Shown here piece after piece: positions 55,971 to 63,805 of a DNA stretch of 64,000 nt; within the stretch, counting starts at the first letter, position 1, and every line of letters begins with the position of its first letter. Where the stretch lies: contig NZ_SLWA01000003.1 of assembly GCF_004345565.1 (NCBI RefSeq), positions 372,001 through 436,000 on the forward strand, written 5' to 3'. The notes below the pieces were generated by a model. That model searched no databases, had not been told where the DNA came from, and saw only the letters and a program-made list of their open reading frames with translations. This stretch comes from Flavobacterium circumlabens (lineage in GTDB: Bacteria; Bacteroidota; Bacteroidia; Flavobacteriales; Flavobacteriaceae). Position numbers and translations under genes: made by a program.

Positions 55971-56492
55971 ATGGAAAAAGATAAAAAGATTGGCGAAGTA
56001 TTAGGGATACAGCAAGAAGAAATGGCGGTGCTTTTGATCGTGCCGCTAAGTCAATGGGCGATGTATGCAGTGGGAGAGCGTGGTCTGCCAAAAGAGGCTC
56101 ATCAAAAACTGGCCGAAATGCTCGCTTTTTTACAACAACAGGATGAAGACGCTGCGGATAATATTACTGCTGCAAAAGGTCCGGGATCTAAAGCAATGAA
56201 GTTCTGTGAGGATGAGCTGATGAGGAACCAAAAGAAGCAAAATACTATAGCCACGCAACTCGAAAAGTGTAAGGCAAAATATACATCGGCTCGCAATGGT
56301 TTAAAGCTTGCCGGTTTTCTGACGGGGAAAATGCAGGAAAAATGGCAAGAGGAGCAATTGCTGATCATCAAAAAACGAACAGAAGCTGTTATAGAAAGAA
56401 ATAACCTGGAACTGCAGGCAGAATATGAATGTAAACTAAGACTTCTGAAAGAACAGGAAGTATCGTTGAAAAAGGAACTATCAGGCAGGTAA
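55971..56492 (+). CDS. HTH/coiled-coil protein, paralogue of the gene at 31742
   Basis: The start is the ATG at 55971 (GTGATG context identical to the paralogue); an ATG 3 codons earlier is possible. The 173-residue product has an HTH in residues about 8-50 (LGIQQEEMAVLLIVPLSQWAMYAVGERGLP) and a charged helical C-terminal two thirds (KKQNTIATQLEKCKAKYTSARNGLKLAGFL). It is clearly related along its whole length to the protein at 31742, with the same order of blocks. Unknown function. Confidence 0.75.
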   Translation: MEKDKKIGEVLGIQQEEMAVLLIVPLSQWAMYAVGERGLPKEAHQKLAEMLAFLQQQDEDAADNITAAKGPGSKAMKFCEDELMRNQKKQNTIATQLEKCKAKYTSARNGLKLAGFLTGKMQEKWQEEQLLIIKKRTEAVIERNNLELQAEYECKLRLLKEQEVSLKKELSGR

Positions 56493-56754
56493 AATAGTTT
56501 ACAGCTGAATTTTGTTCAATCGGGATGCAACTGAAATAACTCAACTGACTGTTTTTTTTCTTTATATAGTATTGAATTACAATTATTTGAATTATTTTTA
56601 TCTAATAATAGCATCTTGTCAGTTTTTTAATTTTAAAACAATCGTTAAATCAGATTTATAAAATTTCGGGATACATTATTTTGTTCTGATTGTATTCTAA
56701 AAATCAACTCAATACTAAATCTAATTAAAAATATATTTCTCAAACTAGAATAAA
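56493..56754. other. Spacer with terminator-like sequence
   Basis: AACTCAACTGACTG plus a run of eight T at about 56535 resembles the terminators near 50500. Otherwise AT-rich; it holds the promoter of the Crp-like gene. Confidence 0.4.
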
Positions 56755-57345
56755 ATGGAATCAGGTGCAGTCCTATTTTTGCAGTCAGTCAGGAAAATTT
56801 GTCCTGATATACCCGATTATGAGCTTTCTCAGTTTGAATCAAAATATACTTTTGAAACATTAAATAAGAAAGATTTTTTTCTTCAGTCCGGAAAGGTGCA
56901 GACAGCAATTGGTTTTGTCGTAAGCGGACTTGTGCGTTCTTCTTTTATAGATAACGATGGAAATGAAATTACGGTCGGCTTCTATTCTGAAGGCTATTAT
57001 GCGACACACTATCCTTCTTTTATAACCCAACAGCCCAGCAAATATTCGATTCAGTGTTTGGAGCCCACCACTATGGTTTGTATTTCTTATGAAAATTTGC
57101 AATGGATTTACGGGCAGTTGCCCGGTTTTGAAAGATACGGCCGATTAATTGCCGAAGAAATTCTAAAACGCCAGCAGACCCGTATTGAAAGCTTTATATT
57201 TCAAACGGCAGAAGAACGCTATATTGATTTTACGAAGCACCATTCTGCTTTGTTTAACAGAATATCGATCTCCCATCTTTGCAGCTTTCTTGGAATCGAA
57301 AGACAAACACTTACCCGAATTCGTCAAAAACTAGCACACCAATAG
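56755..57345 (+). CDS. Crp/Fnr-family regulator (short type)
   Basis: A 196-residue protein with a cNMP-binding-like fold (about 30-125, FLQSGKVQTAIGFVVSGLVRS) and a short C-terminal HTH (ISHLCSFLGIERQTLTRIRQKL). The pocket does not show the cAMP-binding RxS motif. It is upstream of, and co-oriented with, six redox genes; a 16-bp palindrome lies 6 bases after its stop, in front of the first of them. It probably activates that set in response to an electrophile or oxidant, which is inference. Confidence 0.88.
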   Translation: MESGAVLFLQSVRKICPDIPDYELSQFESKYTFETLNKKDFFLQSGKVQTAIGFVVSGLVRSSFIDNDGNEITVGFYSEGYYATHYPSFITQQPSKYSIQCLEPTTMVCISYENLQWIYGQLPGFERYGRLIAEEILKRQQTRIESFIFQTAEERYIDFTKHHSALFNRISISHLCSFLGIERQTLTRIRQKLAHQ

Positions 57346-57350
57346 TTTTT

Positions 57351-57366
57351 TGACACATTTGTGTCA
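57351..57366. promoter_or_regulatory. 16-bp perfect palindrome, probable Crp-type operator
   Basis: TGACACA, TT, TGTGTCA. Its centre ACATTTGT equals the centre of the icd palindrome. It is about 30 bases upstream of the -7 box at 57389, a suitable place for an activator. Confidence 0.7.
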
Positions 57367-57388
57367 GGAGTAGCTTTTGATTATTTAA

Positions 57389-57396
57389 AATCTTTG
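57389..57396 (+). promoter_or_regulatory. -7 box AATCTTTG of the quinone reductase gene
   Basis: One mismatch to TAnnTTTG, 25 bases before the ATG at 57421. Confidence 0.5.
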
Positions 57397-57420
57397 CAGT
57401 GTCAAATTAAATGAACTGCT

Positions 57421-58008
57421 ATGAAAACGAATATCTTACTTATACTCGGACACCCTTCTGAAAATTCTTTTTGCAATGCATTGCTTGATTCTTACAGAAA
57501 AGGAGTAGAAACTACAGGAGCCAACTGCAAAACCATTTATATATCCAGACTCGATTTTAATGTAAATCTGTCTGACGGATATAAAACGGGAGAAACAGTA
57601 TCACTTGAAAAAGATCTGATTCAGGCACAGGAGCTGATTTTGTGGGCCGATCATGTGGTCTTCTCTTATCCGAATTGGTGGGGATTTATGCCTGCCGTTA
57701 CTAAAGGATTTATAGACAGGATTTTTCTGCCGGATTTCGCATTCAGACATCATTCCGGAAAAATCTTCCCGGAAAAACTTTTAAAAGGAAAAAGCTTAAG
57801 ACTCCTTGTTACTATGGACACTCCAAAATGGTGGTTCTATCTGATCTACCGTGCCTCACAATACCAAATACTCAAAGATATCGTGTTCGGCTACGTGGGA
57901 TTTGATCCTATCCGGTTTTCCACTTTTGGTTTTATGAGGAAATCAACAGAAAGCCTGCGCAATAAATGGCTGAAAAAAACAGAACAATTAGGAAAACAGC
58001 TTAAATAA
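57421..58008 (+). CDS. Flavodoxin-fold NAD(P)H:quinone oxidoreductase
   Basis: A 195-residue protein of the NQO/MdaB/KefF fold: the FMN/FAD phosphate loop near ILGHPSENSFCNALLDSY, WADHVVFSYPNWWGFMPAVTKGFIDR around residues 78-105 and the RLLVTMDTPKWWFY segment. It would reduce quinones by two electrons and so avoid radicals. First gene after the Crp-like regulator, with the palindrome and -7 box in front. Confidence 0.88.
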   Translation: MKTNILLILGHPSENSFCNALLDSYRKGVETTGANCKTIYISRLDFNVNLSDGYKTGETVSLEKDLIQAQELILWADHVVFSYPNWWGFMPAVTKGFIDRIFLPDFAFRHHSGKIFPEKLLKGKSLRLLVTMDTPKWWFYLIYRASQYQILKDIVFGYVGFDPIRFSTFGFMRKSTESLRNKWLKKTEQLGKQLK

Positions 58009-58037
58009 AATAATGCAATTATTAAAAATCAAACATC

Positions 58038-58262
58038 ATGAAACATTTAGCAAAAGAGCATACGAATGCTCACATCGAACCTAAAAAAGGTTTTAAAATT
58101 CACTTATTGGTATTTGTATTAACTATTCCTGCCCTTTGGCTGCTGTGGTTTTTTACAGACAGAACGTACCTATGGCCGGTCTGGCAGACTGCAGCCTGGG
58201 GAACCGGTTTATTATTTCATTATATGGGAGTCTTCATTTTTAAAAAGAATTTTCACCAATAA
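58038..58262 (+). CDS. 2TM-domain small membrane protein
   Basis: A 74-residue protein with two membrane helices (about 22-42 and 50-68) and the wording KKGFKIHLLVFVLTIPALWLLWF and WPVWQTAAWGTGLLFHYMGVFIF typical of the 2TM family found in Bacteroidota. Function unknown. 29 bases after the quinone reductase gene, 9 before the ABM gene: clearly in the operon. Confidence 0.8.
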   Translation: MKHLAKEHTNAHIEPKKGFKIHLLVFVLTIPALWLLWFFTDRTYLWPVWQTAAWGTGLLFHYMGVFIFKKNFHQ

Positions 58263-58271
58263 GCAAAAGCC

Positions 58272-59060
58272 ATGACCATAAAAACATCACTTTCGATTTT
58301 ACGGATTGTACTGATTGTAACATCCTTATTTTTAGGGAGCAACCCCTTTGCAGCAGCACAGAATTCAGGTAATGCTCCAGCAAAAGCTATTCCTGAAGTG
58401 CTTAAAAATCAAGAAATGGCGGCCCGAATTACCCGTTACGAAGTCAAAAAAGGCGATCAGGAAAAATTTCAAAAAGCCCTGAAAGAGTATGTCGCAGCTG
58501 CTCTTTCAAATGAGGGAAATATAATGGCAGAAGCGTATTTCGAAAAAGAAAATCAAGCGGTGATTTGGCTGTTTGAACGCTGGAACAATCAAAAAGAACT
58601 GGAGCAATTCAGGAAGAATTCAAAAGGAAACGCGGTAACAATAGTAGCGAAAACAGCTTTAGCAAAGCCTGAAAAAATAATCTGTGTAAAAGATTTAGAG
58701 CCCATTTCCAAAAAGGAATGGCGCAGAACAAGCAAGGCAGAAGACGAACAGCTTACCATCATGCTTTTTGTAGAGGCAAAGGCTGGTACAGAAGAAAATT
58801 TCAGAAAGCTTTATCACGTAGCCATGCCTCAGTTTCGAAGTGAACCCGGTGTTGTCACCTATCAATTATCACAATCAGAAAAAGATGCCACGCAGTTTAT
58901 AACCTTTGAAAAATTCAGAAGTAATGACGCGTTCCAGTATCATCTGAACTTTCCGCCCATTCAGCCAGTGCTGGATTACCTGAATACGAGTATAAAAAAA
59001 CAGCCGTTTCAGGATGGAATTCATCATCTGGTCGAATTTGCACCACTCATTCGGGAATAA
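58272..59060 (+). CDS. Exported protein with two ABM (antibiotic biosynthesis monooxygenase) domains
   Basis: A 262-residue product with signal peptide (LRIVLIVTSLFLGSNPFAAAQ) and tandem ferredoxin-like ABM domains (about 50-135, RITRYEVKKGDQEKFQKALKE; about 155-250, TIMLFVEAKAGTEENFRK). ABM enzymes oxidise quinol-like compounds without metal, or trim methylglyoxal-type products. Export to the periplasm is unusual for the family but visible here. In operon with its neighbours. Confidence 0.82.
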   Translation: MTIKTSLSILRIVLIVTSLFLGSNPFAAAQNSGNAPAKAIPEVLKNQEMAARITRYEVKKGDQEKFQKALKEYVAAALSNEGNIMAEAYFEKENQAVIWLFERWNNQKELEQFRKNSKGNAVTIVAKTALAKPEKIICVKDLEPISKKEWRRTSKAEDEQLTIMLFVEAKAGTEENFRKLYHVAMPQFRSEPGVVTYQLSQSEKDATQFITFEKFRSNDAFQYHLNFPPIQPVLDYLNTSIKKQPFQDGIHHLVEFAPLIRE

Positions 59061-59112
59061 CAGCAAAAATTAAATTTTAAACACAATTACTATAATCTTT
59101 AAATCTGAAAAA

Positions 59113-59946
59113 ATGAAAACAATGAAAACAATGAAACAAATTATCGCAGCAGGGGCATTGAGTATGCTTGCTGTAGTACAAGCAGAAGGTCAAACCATAA
59201 TAAAAACTAAAGAAATGAATGTAAATTATGCTAACGAGTTAGAAATAGTAAACAAATTGTCTACTCAGTCTGCGGTTGTCAACATGCCCGTATCAAAATT
59301 GTTGGATGCGCCGGGAAATGAAGCTTTGAAAGCTTTCTTCTTTACACCTGTAAAAAATAAATCAGCGCTAAAAGGGAAAAAAATCGCCGTTATCGTATCA
59401 GACGGTTTTGAGGAAATTGAATTGACAGGACCCGTTTGGTACTTTAAGGAATTGGGAGCAGAAGTAGAGATCATTGCGCCTAAATACAATCCGGCTCCGG
59501 AAAGATACGGACTGGTATATCCGGAGATGTCTAAAACACATGTAATGGCTATTCAATACTTACAACCGGTTGGCTGGATAAAATTCGATCATACGGCTGA
59601 TCAGATCAAAGTAAGTGATTATGACGCTGTATTTATTCCGGGTGGAGCCTGGAATCCGGACAATCTTCGATACGATAAAGATGTCATAAAATTTGTTCAG
59701 GATTTCAACAAGGCCGGAAAATTAATAGCCGCTATTTGTCACGCTCCGGTTGTATTGGCATCGGCTGATATTTTGAAAGGAAGAAAGCTAACAGGCTACT
59801 GGAACATTCAGGTAAATTTGAAAAATGCCGGTGCAACTGTAGTTGATGAACCTGTTGTTACCGATGCAAACATCATAACCAGCAGACATCCGATTGATGT
59901 AGCCGATTTTTCAAAAGCGGTCGAAAACTGGTTAGTTAAAAAGTAA
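59113..59946 (+). CDS. Exported DJ-1/PfpI-family protein
   Basis: A 277-residue protein with a signal-like N-terminus (IIAAGALSMLAVVQAEGQ) and a DJ-1/PfpI domain (about 90-277): KIAVIVSDGFEEIELTGPVWYF with the conserved Glu, and the nucleophile elbow AAICHAPVVLA with C209. The family includes glyoxalases, chaperones and peptidases. An in-frame triplicated ATGAAAACA marks three possible starts. It follows the ABM gene by 52 bases. Confidence 0.85.
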   Translation: MKTMKTMKQIIAAGALSMLAVVQAEGQTIIKTKEMNVNYANELEIVNKLSTQSAVVNMPVSKLLDAPGNEALKAFFFTPVKNKSALKGKKIAVIVSDGFEEIELTGPVWYFKELGAEVEIIAPKYNPAPERYGLVYPEMSKTHVMAIQYLQPVGWIKFDHTADQIKVSDYDAVFIPGGAWNPDNLRYDKDVIKFVQDFNKAGKLIAAICHAPVVLASADILKGRKLTGYWNIQVNLKNAGATVVDEPVVTDANIITSRHPIDVADFSKAVENWLVKK

Positions 59947-60030
59947 TGCCTAAAGGTGATTGGATAGTGGAGAAAGAAGACCTTCTTCACTATCAAAATC
60001 ATCAAAAAACAAAAATATATTTAAAGCGAA

Positions 60031-61146
60031 ATGATTATGAAAACAGATATTTTTAAACCCGCAGAGATTGGTTTTTTACAAGTAAAGAATCGCATTGCCA
60101 TGGCTCCAATGACGAGAGCAAGAAATGCAGCTGGTATTCCGGACGAAAATAATGCTCTTTACTACGCACAGCGTTCAGGTGCCGGTTTAATTATTACCGA
60201 AGGAACTGCCATATCCAAAACAGCAAAAGGAGTACTTTATATTCCCGGCTTATATACCGCAGCACAAGTTGAAGGCTGGAAGAGCGTAACGCAGGCAGTT
60301 CACGAAAAAGGCAGCACCATATTTTCGCAATTGTGGCATGTAGGCAGGGTGTCGCATACCTCAAATCAGCCAGGCGGAATTGCTCCTGTAGGCCCATCAG
60401 CTATTCAGGCGCAAAATACTTCGGCATGGGGGTATAACGAACATGGCATTGAAGGTTTTGTACCGGCATCAAAACCTAAAGCCCTTTCCTCAGGTGAAGT
60501 GAAAGGTGTCGTCAATGATTTTGTCAAAGCCGCTGAAAATGCTGTGGCAGCAGGTTTTGATGGTGTAGAGATACATGGGGCAAACGGTTATCTGATTGAA
60601 CAATTTTTAAATCCTTTTGTAGACAACCGTACCGACGAATATGGAGGGAGTATTGAAAACCGTTCCAGGTTCTTATTGGAAATTATTGATGCTGCAATAG
60701 CGGCAATTGGAAATAAAAAAGTAGGTATCAGGCTAACACCCTACGGTGGTTTGGGAGACTTGCCACATTACGATGAAATAGAAGCAACTTATAAATATCT
60801 GGCGCAGGAATTAAAGAAAAGAAATATAGTGTATATTCATTTAATGGACCAGCAATCAAAAGGGAGTCATGCTTTGCCGGATGGGTTTACCGAACATTTC
60901 CGTTCCTGGTATGATGGCATAATTATTCTTGCCGGAAGTATGGACAGGGAAAAATCAGAGCAGTTGATCAATGCCGGAATAATTGATATTGCCGGCTTTG
61001 GAGAACCCTTTATTTCAAATCCGGATTTGGTGGAACGTTTGCAAAACAACTGGGAATTAACAAAACCAAATCGCGACTTACATTACGGATTGGGAAATCA
61101 TGGATATACAGATTGGGAAACGTACAGACAGCCCGTAACAATTTAA
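60031..61146 (+). CDS. Old yellow enzyme family ene-reductase (NemA-like)
   Basis: A 371-residue FMN TIM barrel. Diagnostic parts are RIAMAPMTRARNA, SQLWHVGRVSH, the substrate-binding HGAN in VEIHGANGYLIEQFLNPFVDNRTDEYGG, ENRSRFLLE and IGIRLTPYG-like GIRLTPYGG. It reduces activated C=C bonds of electrophiles such as N-ethylmaleimide or quinone-like compounds with NADPH. A second ATG is at codon 3. It is the last clear member of the electrophile operon. Confidence 0.92.
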   Translation: MIMKTDIFKPAEIGFLQVKNRIAMAPMTRARNAAGIPDENNALYYAQRSGAGLIITEGTAISKTAKGVLYIPGLYTAAQVEGWKSVTQAVHEKGSTIFSQLWHVGRVSHTSNQPGGIAPVGPSAIQAQNTSAWGYNEHGIEGFVPASKPKALSSGEVKGVVNDFVKAAENAVAAGFDGVEIHGANGYLIEQFLNPFVDNRTDEYGGSIENRSRFLLEIIDAAIAAIGNKKVGIRLTPYGGLGDLPHYDEIEATYKYLAQELKKRNIVYIHLMDQQSKGSHALPDGFTEHFRSWYDGIIILAGSMDREKSEQLINAGIIDIAGFGEPFISNPDLVERLQNNWELTKPNRDLHYGLGNHGYTDWETYRQPVTI

Positions 61147-61281
61147 TTGGTTTGAAATTATCGCTTTAAATTCTGATTGTATTTTAAATGAAGAGGTATC
61201 TTTGAATATTGCCATGATAAGTTTTTAGACTTAACATTCTGTTTTTATCTTCTTAAGCGATGTATTAAAAAAAGGGAATAA

Positions 61282-61434
61282 TACAAATGCAATGAGCTGA
61301 ATCATGATTTTGTCATTTCAGAGGCTATGAAAGAGGTATTGCCTGAAACTATACCGGTCACATATAAGGATCAGGGAGAAATATTTTTAAGAGGCAAAGC
61401 CAATCCGGTGAAATTATACACAGTTGATTTTTAA
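61282..61434 (+). pseudogene. C-terminal remnant of a class III nucleotide cyclase
   Basis: The frame after a stop at 61279 reads NELNHDFVISEAMKEVLPET, then VTYKDQGEIFLRGKANPVKLYTV and a stop. This matches the end of adenylate/guanylate cyclase catalytic domains (DFLISE..., DLGEVELRGK-PVRLY). Everything upstream, including metal-binding and substrate residues, is gone. It lies between the OYE gene and the NAD(P)-binding gene. Confidence 0.6.
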
Positions 61435-61485
61435 TTCTTAAATTCCATATATTTTAGTAGAAATTATTATTTATAAAGTACCATT

Positions 61486-62130
61486 ATGAAAGCACTCGTT
61501 ATTGGAGCAACAGGCGCAACCGGAGAATTGCTGGTTGACGAACTTCTGGCAGACCAGAATTATACAAGGGTTACCATTTTTGTAAGAAGGCCAACAGGAA
61601 AACAAAATCCGAAACTCGTAGAACATGTTATTAACTTTTCCAGTCCGGAAACATATAAGGATCTGATTGTTGGAGATGTTCTCTTCTCTTGTTTGGGAAC
61701 AACGCTAAAGGCCGCTGGTACAAAAGAAAACCAATGGAAGATAGATTTTGAAATTCCGGCAGCTTTTGCCACATTCGCTAAAGAAAATGGAGTTTCTTCT
61801 ATTGTCCTGTTATCTGCTTTCGGAGCTTCTTCGGAAAGCAAGGTTTTCTATTCGCAGATAAAGGGGAAACTCGAGGATAAAATTACCCGGCTTGATTTTG
61901 AGCAGTACATTATATTCAGACCGGGTCTGTTACTGAGAGCAGGTTCAGATCGATTTGGCGAAAAGATAATGGGTTATATACTAAAAGGTGTAAATGCGAT
62001 AGGCTTGTTTCGAAAATTCAGGCCAATGCCAACGGCTCTTCTGGCAGAAAAATTAGTAAAAGCGCCAACAGTCTTCCCTGCAGGAACCTCCGTTATCGAA
62101 CTGGATGAAATATTCAGATTACGGGATTAG
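61486..62130 (+). CDS. NAD(P)-binding Rossmann protein (HTATIP2/YbjT-like)
   Basis: A 214-residue atypical short-chain dehydrogenase: nucleotide loop VIGATGATGELLV at the N-terminus, SCLGTTLKAAGT, VLLSAFGASSESKVFYSQIKGKLEDKI with a Tyr-x3-Lys-like pair, and FRPGLLLRAGSDR. Substrate unknown; relatives include NmrA- and CC3-like redox sensors. It is separated from the OYE gene by the cyclase remnant, so it may have its own promoter. Confidence 0.85.
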   Translation: MKALVIGATGATGELLVDELLADQNYTRVTIFVRRPTGKQNPKLVEHVINFSSPETYKDLIVGDVLFSCLGTTLKAAGTKENQWKIDFEIPAAFATFAKENGVSSIVLLSAFGASSESKVFYSQIKGKLEDKITRLDFEQYIIFRPGLLLRAGSDRFGEKIMGYILKGVNAIGLFRKFRPMPTALLAEKLVKAPTVFPAGTSVIELDEIFRLRD

Positions 62131-62262
62131 TTTGTAATTGATGCATGAAAGCAGGCAGATGGTTTTTGGGTTAACTCTTGTATTTATTGAGTTAATAGTT
62201 GTCGTTGAAATGGCTTAGATTAGTGCTAAAAATTTAAATAACTCCAATTTACACCCTAAAGA

Positions 62263-63084
62263 ATGTATTTAAAATACCTATTGATTTGCTTCTCTTTGTT
62301 TTCAATCACTGCAAATTCACAACTAGTAGAGCCTAAAAAAAATTTCCGCGCCGCAGACTCGCTTCTAAAGGAACCTAGTTTCTCTGTTCACAAAGACAAT
62401 TATTTTTTAACAGGAGTACCCATTAATACAGATATCACCCGCGATAATGCCGATGTAAAATACCAGGTAAGTTTTAAGTTGCGATTGAACTCAAAGCCAT
62501 TATGGGGCGGTTTTTTCCCGTATTTAATGTACACCCAAAAAGCCTTTTGGGATATTTATGCAAGCTCAAAACCCTTTTCGGAAATTAATTTTAATCCTGG
62601 CGTGGCCCTTGTTCGTCCGTTTTATTTAAAAGGCGGAAGGCTGACGTATGGATCAGTCTCATTCGAACACGAATCAAACGGTCGGGATTCTATTTATTCC
62701 AGAACCTGGAACATGCTTGCCTTCTCTTTAAAATCACAAATTTCGCCACGATGGGTTGTCGGATTGAGAGGATGGATTCCGCTCGTTGATAAGGACGATA
62801 ATCCGGAGCTTACCAAATATGTGGGCTACGGCGAAGCGAGCGCCACTTATCAGATACAGCCGGGACGATGGAGCGCAGATATTCTTTTCAGGAAAGGAAG
62901 TGGTCTTATTAATTATGGATCGTTGCAGACACAGGTAAACTGGAGACCTTATAAAAGTGAAAATTATTATCTCACACTGCAGTGGTTTGTAGGATATACA
63001 GAAAGTTTGATTGATTATCAGGAACATAAAAGCATGGTACGTCTGGGATTTACGATTAAACCTGAAAATATGGGAATTTTTTAA
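62263..63084 (+). CDS. pldA: Outer-membrane phospholipase A (OMPLA)
   Basis: A 273-residue barrel enzyme with signal peptide (LLICFSLFSITANSQ). The catalytic residues H136, S138 and N150 in FEHESNGRDS and SRTWN keep the spacing of E. coli OMPLA (H142, S144, N156: +2 and +14). It hydrolyses phospholipids that reach the outer leaflet, usually after dimerising with calcium. The barrel ends PENMGIF, a terminal Phe. A strong terminator follows. Functionally it complements the mla lipid transporter in the same window. Confidence 0.93.
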   Translation: MYLKYLLICFSLFSITANSQLVEPKKNFRAADSLLKEPSFSVHKDNYFLTGVPINTDITRDNADVKYQVSFKLRLNSKPLWGGFFPYLMYTQKAFWDIYASSKPFSEINFNPGVALVRPFYLKGGRLTYGSVSFEHESNGRDSIYSRTWNMLAFSLKSQISPRWVVGLRGWIPLVDKDDNPELTKYVGYGEASATYQIQPGRWSADILFRKGSGLINYGSLQTQVNWRPYKSENYYLTLQWFVGYTESLIDYQEHKSMVRLGFTIKPENMGIF

Positions 63085-63114
63085 TCTACTTTAATTTTCA
63101 GCACATGATTTATA

Positions 63115-63146
63115 AAAAACCACTCCAAATTAGGAGTGGTTTTTTA
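63115..63146 (+). terminator. Terminator after pldA
   Basis: AAACCACTCC / GGAGTGGTTT, 10-bp perfect stem, loop AAATTA, T-run. Confidence 0.9.
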
Positions 63147-63164
63147 TTTCTCCTCAGCTTACAG

Positions 63165-63310
63165 CTAATTAAGTTTATTAAAATATTCATTATGAAACCT
63201 GATTCCTTCCATGTATTGTTCCGGTGACATTCCGTATAGCGGTTTCCAATATCACTGTAAATCTCCTTTGTATTAAGATCTTCCGGACTTTTTTTTTACT
63301 GAAGATGACT
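63165..63310 (-). pseudogene. Frameshifted fragment of an unidentified gene
   Basis: On the minus strand two frames join into a plausible protein end: SPEDLNTKEIYSDI, then a shift, then WKPLYGMSPEQYMEGIRFHN and EYFNKLN with a stop at 63165. The source family is not recognised. Confidence 0.35.
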
Positions 63311-63398
63311 GTAATTGATTAATTCTGTTTTTACAGGAGAATTCGAGGTTTCTAAATTTTTGGTTAGCATATTCTGTTCTTTAGTTGGTGTAAAACGC

Positions 63399-63680
63399 TC
63401 AGGCATCTTTTTGTGAGGTCAAAAGTTTTATTTTTTCAACAGCTATTTTGTTTTCATTGGCTACCTCGACTAATGCAAGCAGGATATCGTTCCTGAAAAT
63501 TATTTTATTTCTTACATTTCTGATAATAGTTTTACTCGGTGGTTCCTGTCCTTTTCGACTAAAATATTGAATAGTTGGTTCAACATAGGTATACGGCAAA
63601 TGCTCATCTATAAAATTATAGGCTTGTTCATTGTGCGAATACATTTCATCATCCTTATTATTTTTTACTAATTTTGACAT
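63399..63680 (-). CDS. Small conserved-type protein, possible DNA-binding
   Basis: A 93-residue protein: polar N-terminus (DDEMYSHNEQAYNFIDEHL), then PYTYVEPTIQYFSRKGQEPPSKTIIRNVRN, which reads as a helix-turn-helix-like segment, then a helix DILLALVEVANENKI. It stands divergent from the XRE gene at 63806. Typical of small regulators in Bacteroidota, but I cannot name the family. Confidence 0.6.
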   Translation of the reverse strand: MSKLVKNNKDDEMYSHNEQAYNFIDEHLPYTYVEPTIQYFSRKGQEPPSKTIIRNVRNKIIFRNDILLALVEVANENKIAVEKIKLLTSQKDA

Positions 63681-63805
63681 ATATTTGATATTTATTACTT
63701 AATCTTGCATTAGAATGTAAATGTAAGAAAAATAATATACAAAATATATGTTTTGCCTAAAAAAATGTACGAATTGTTTTATTTTATAATAAATAAGGAA
63801 AAAAG

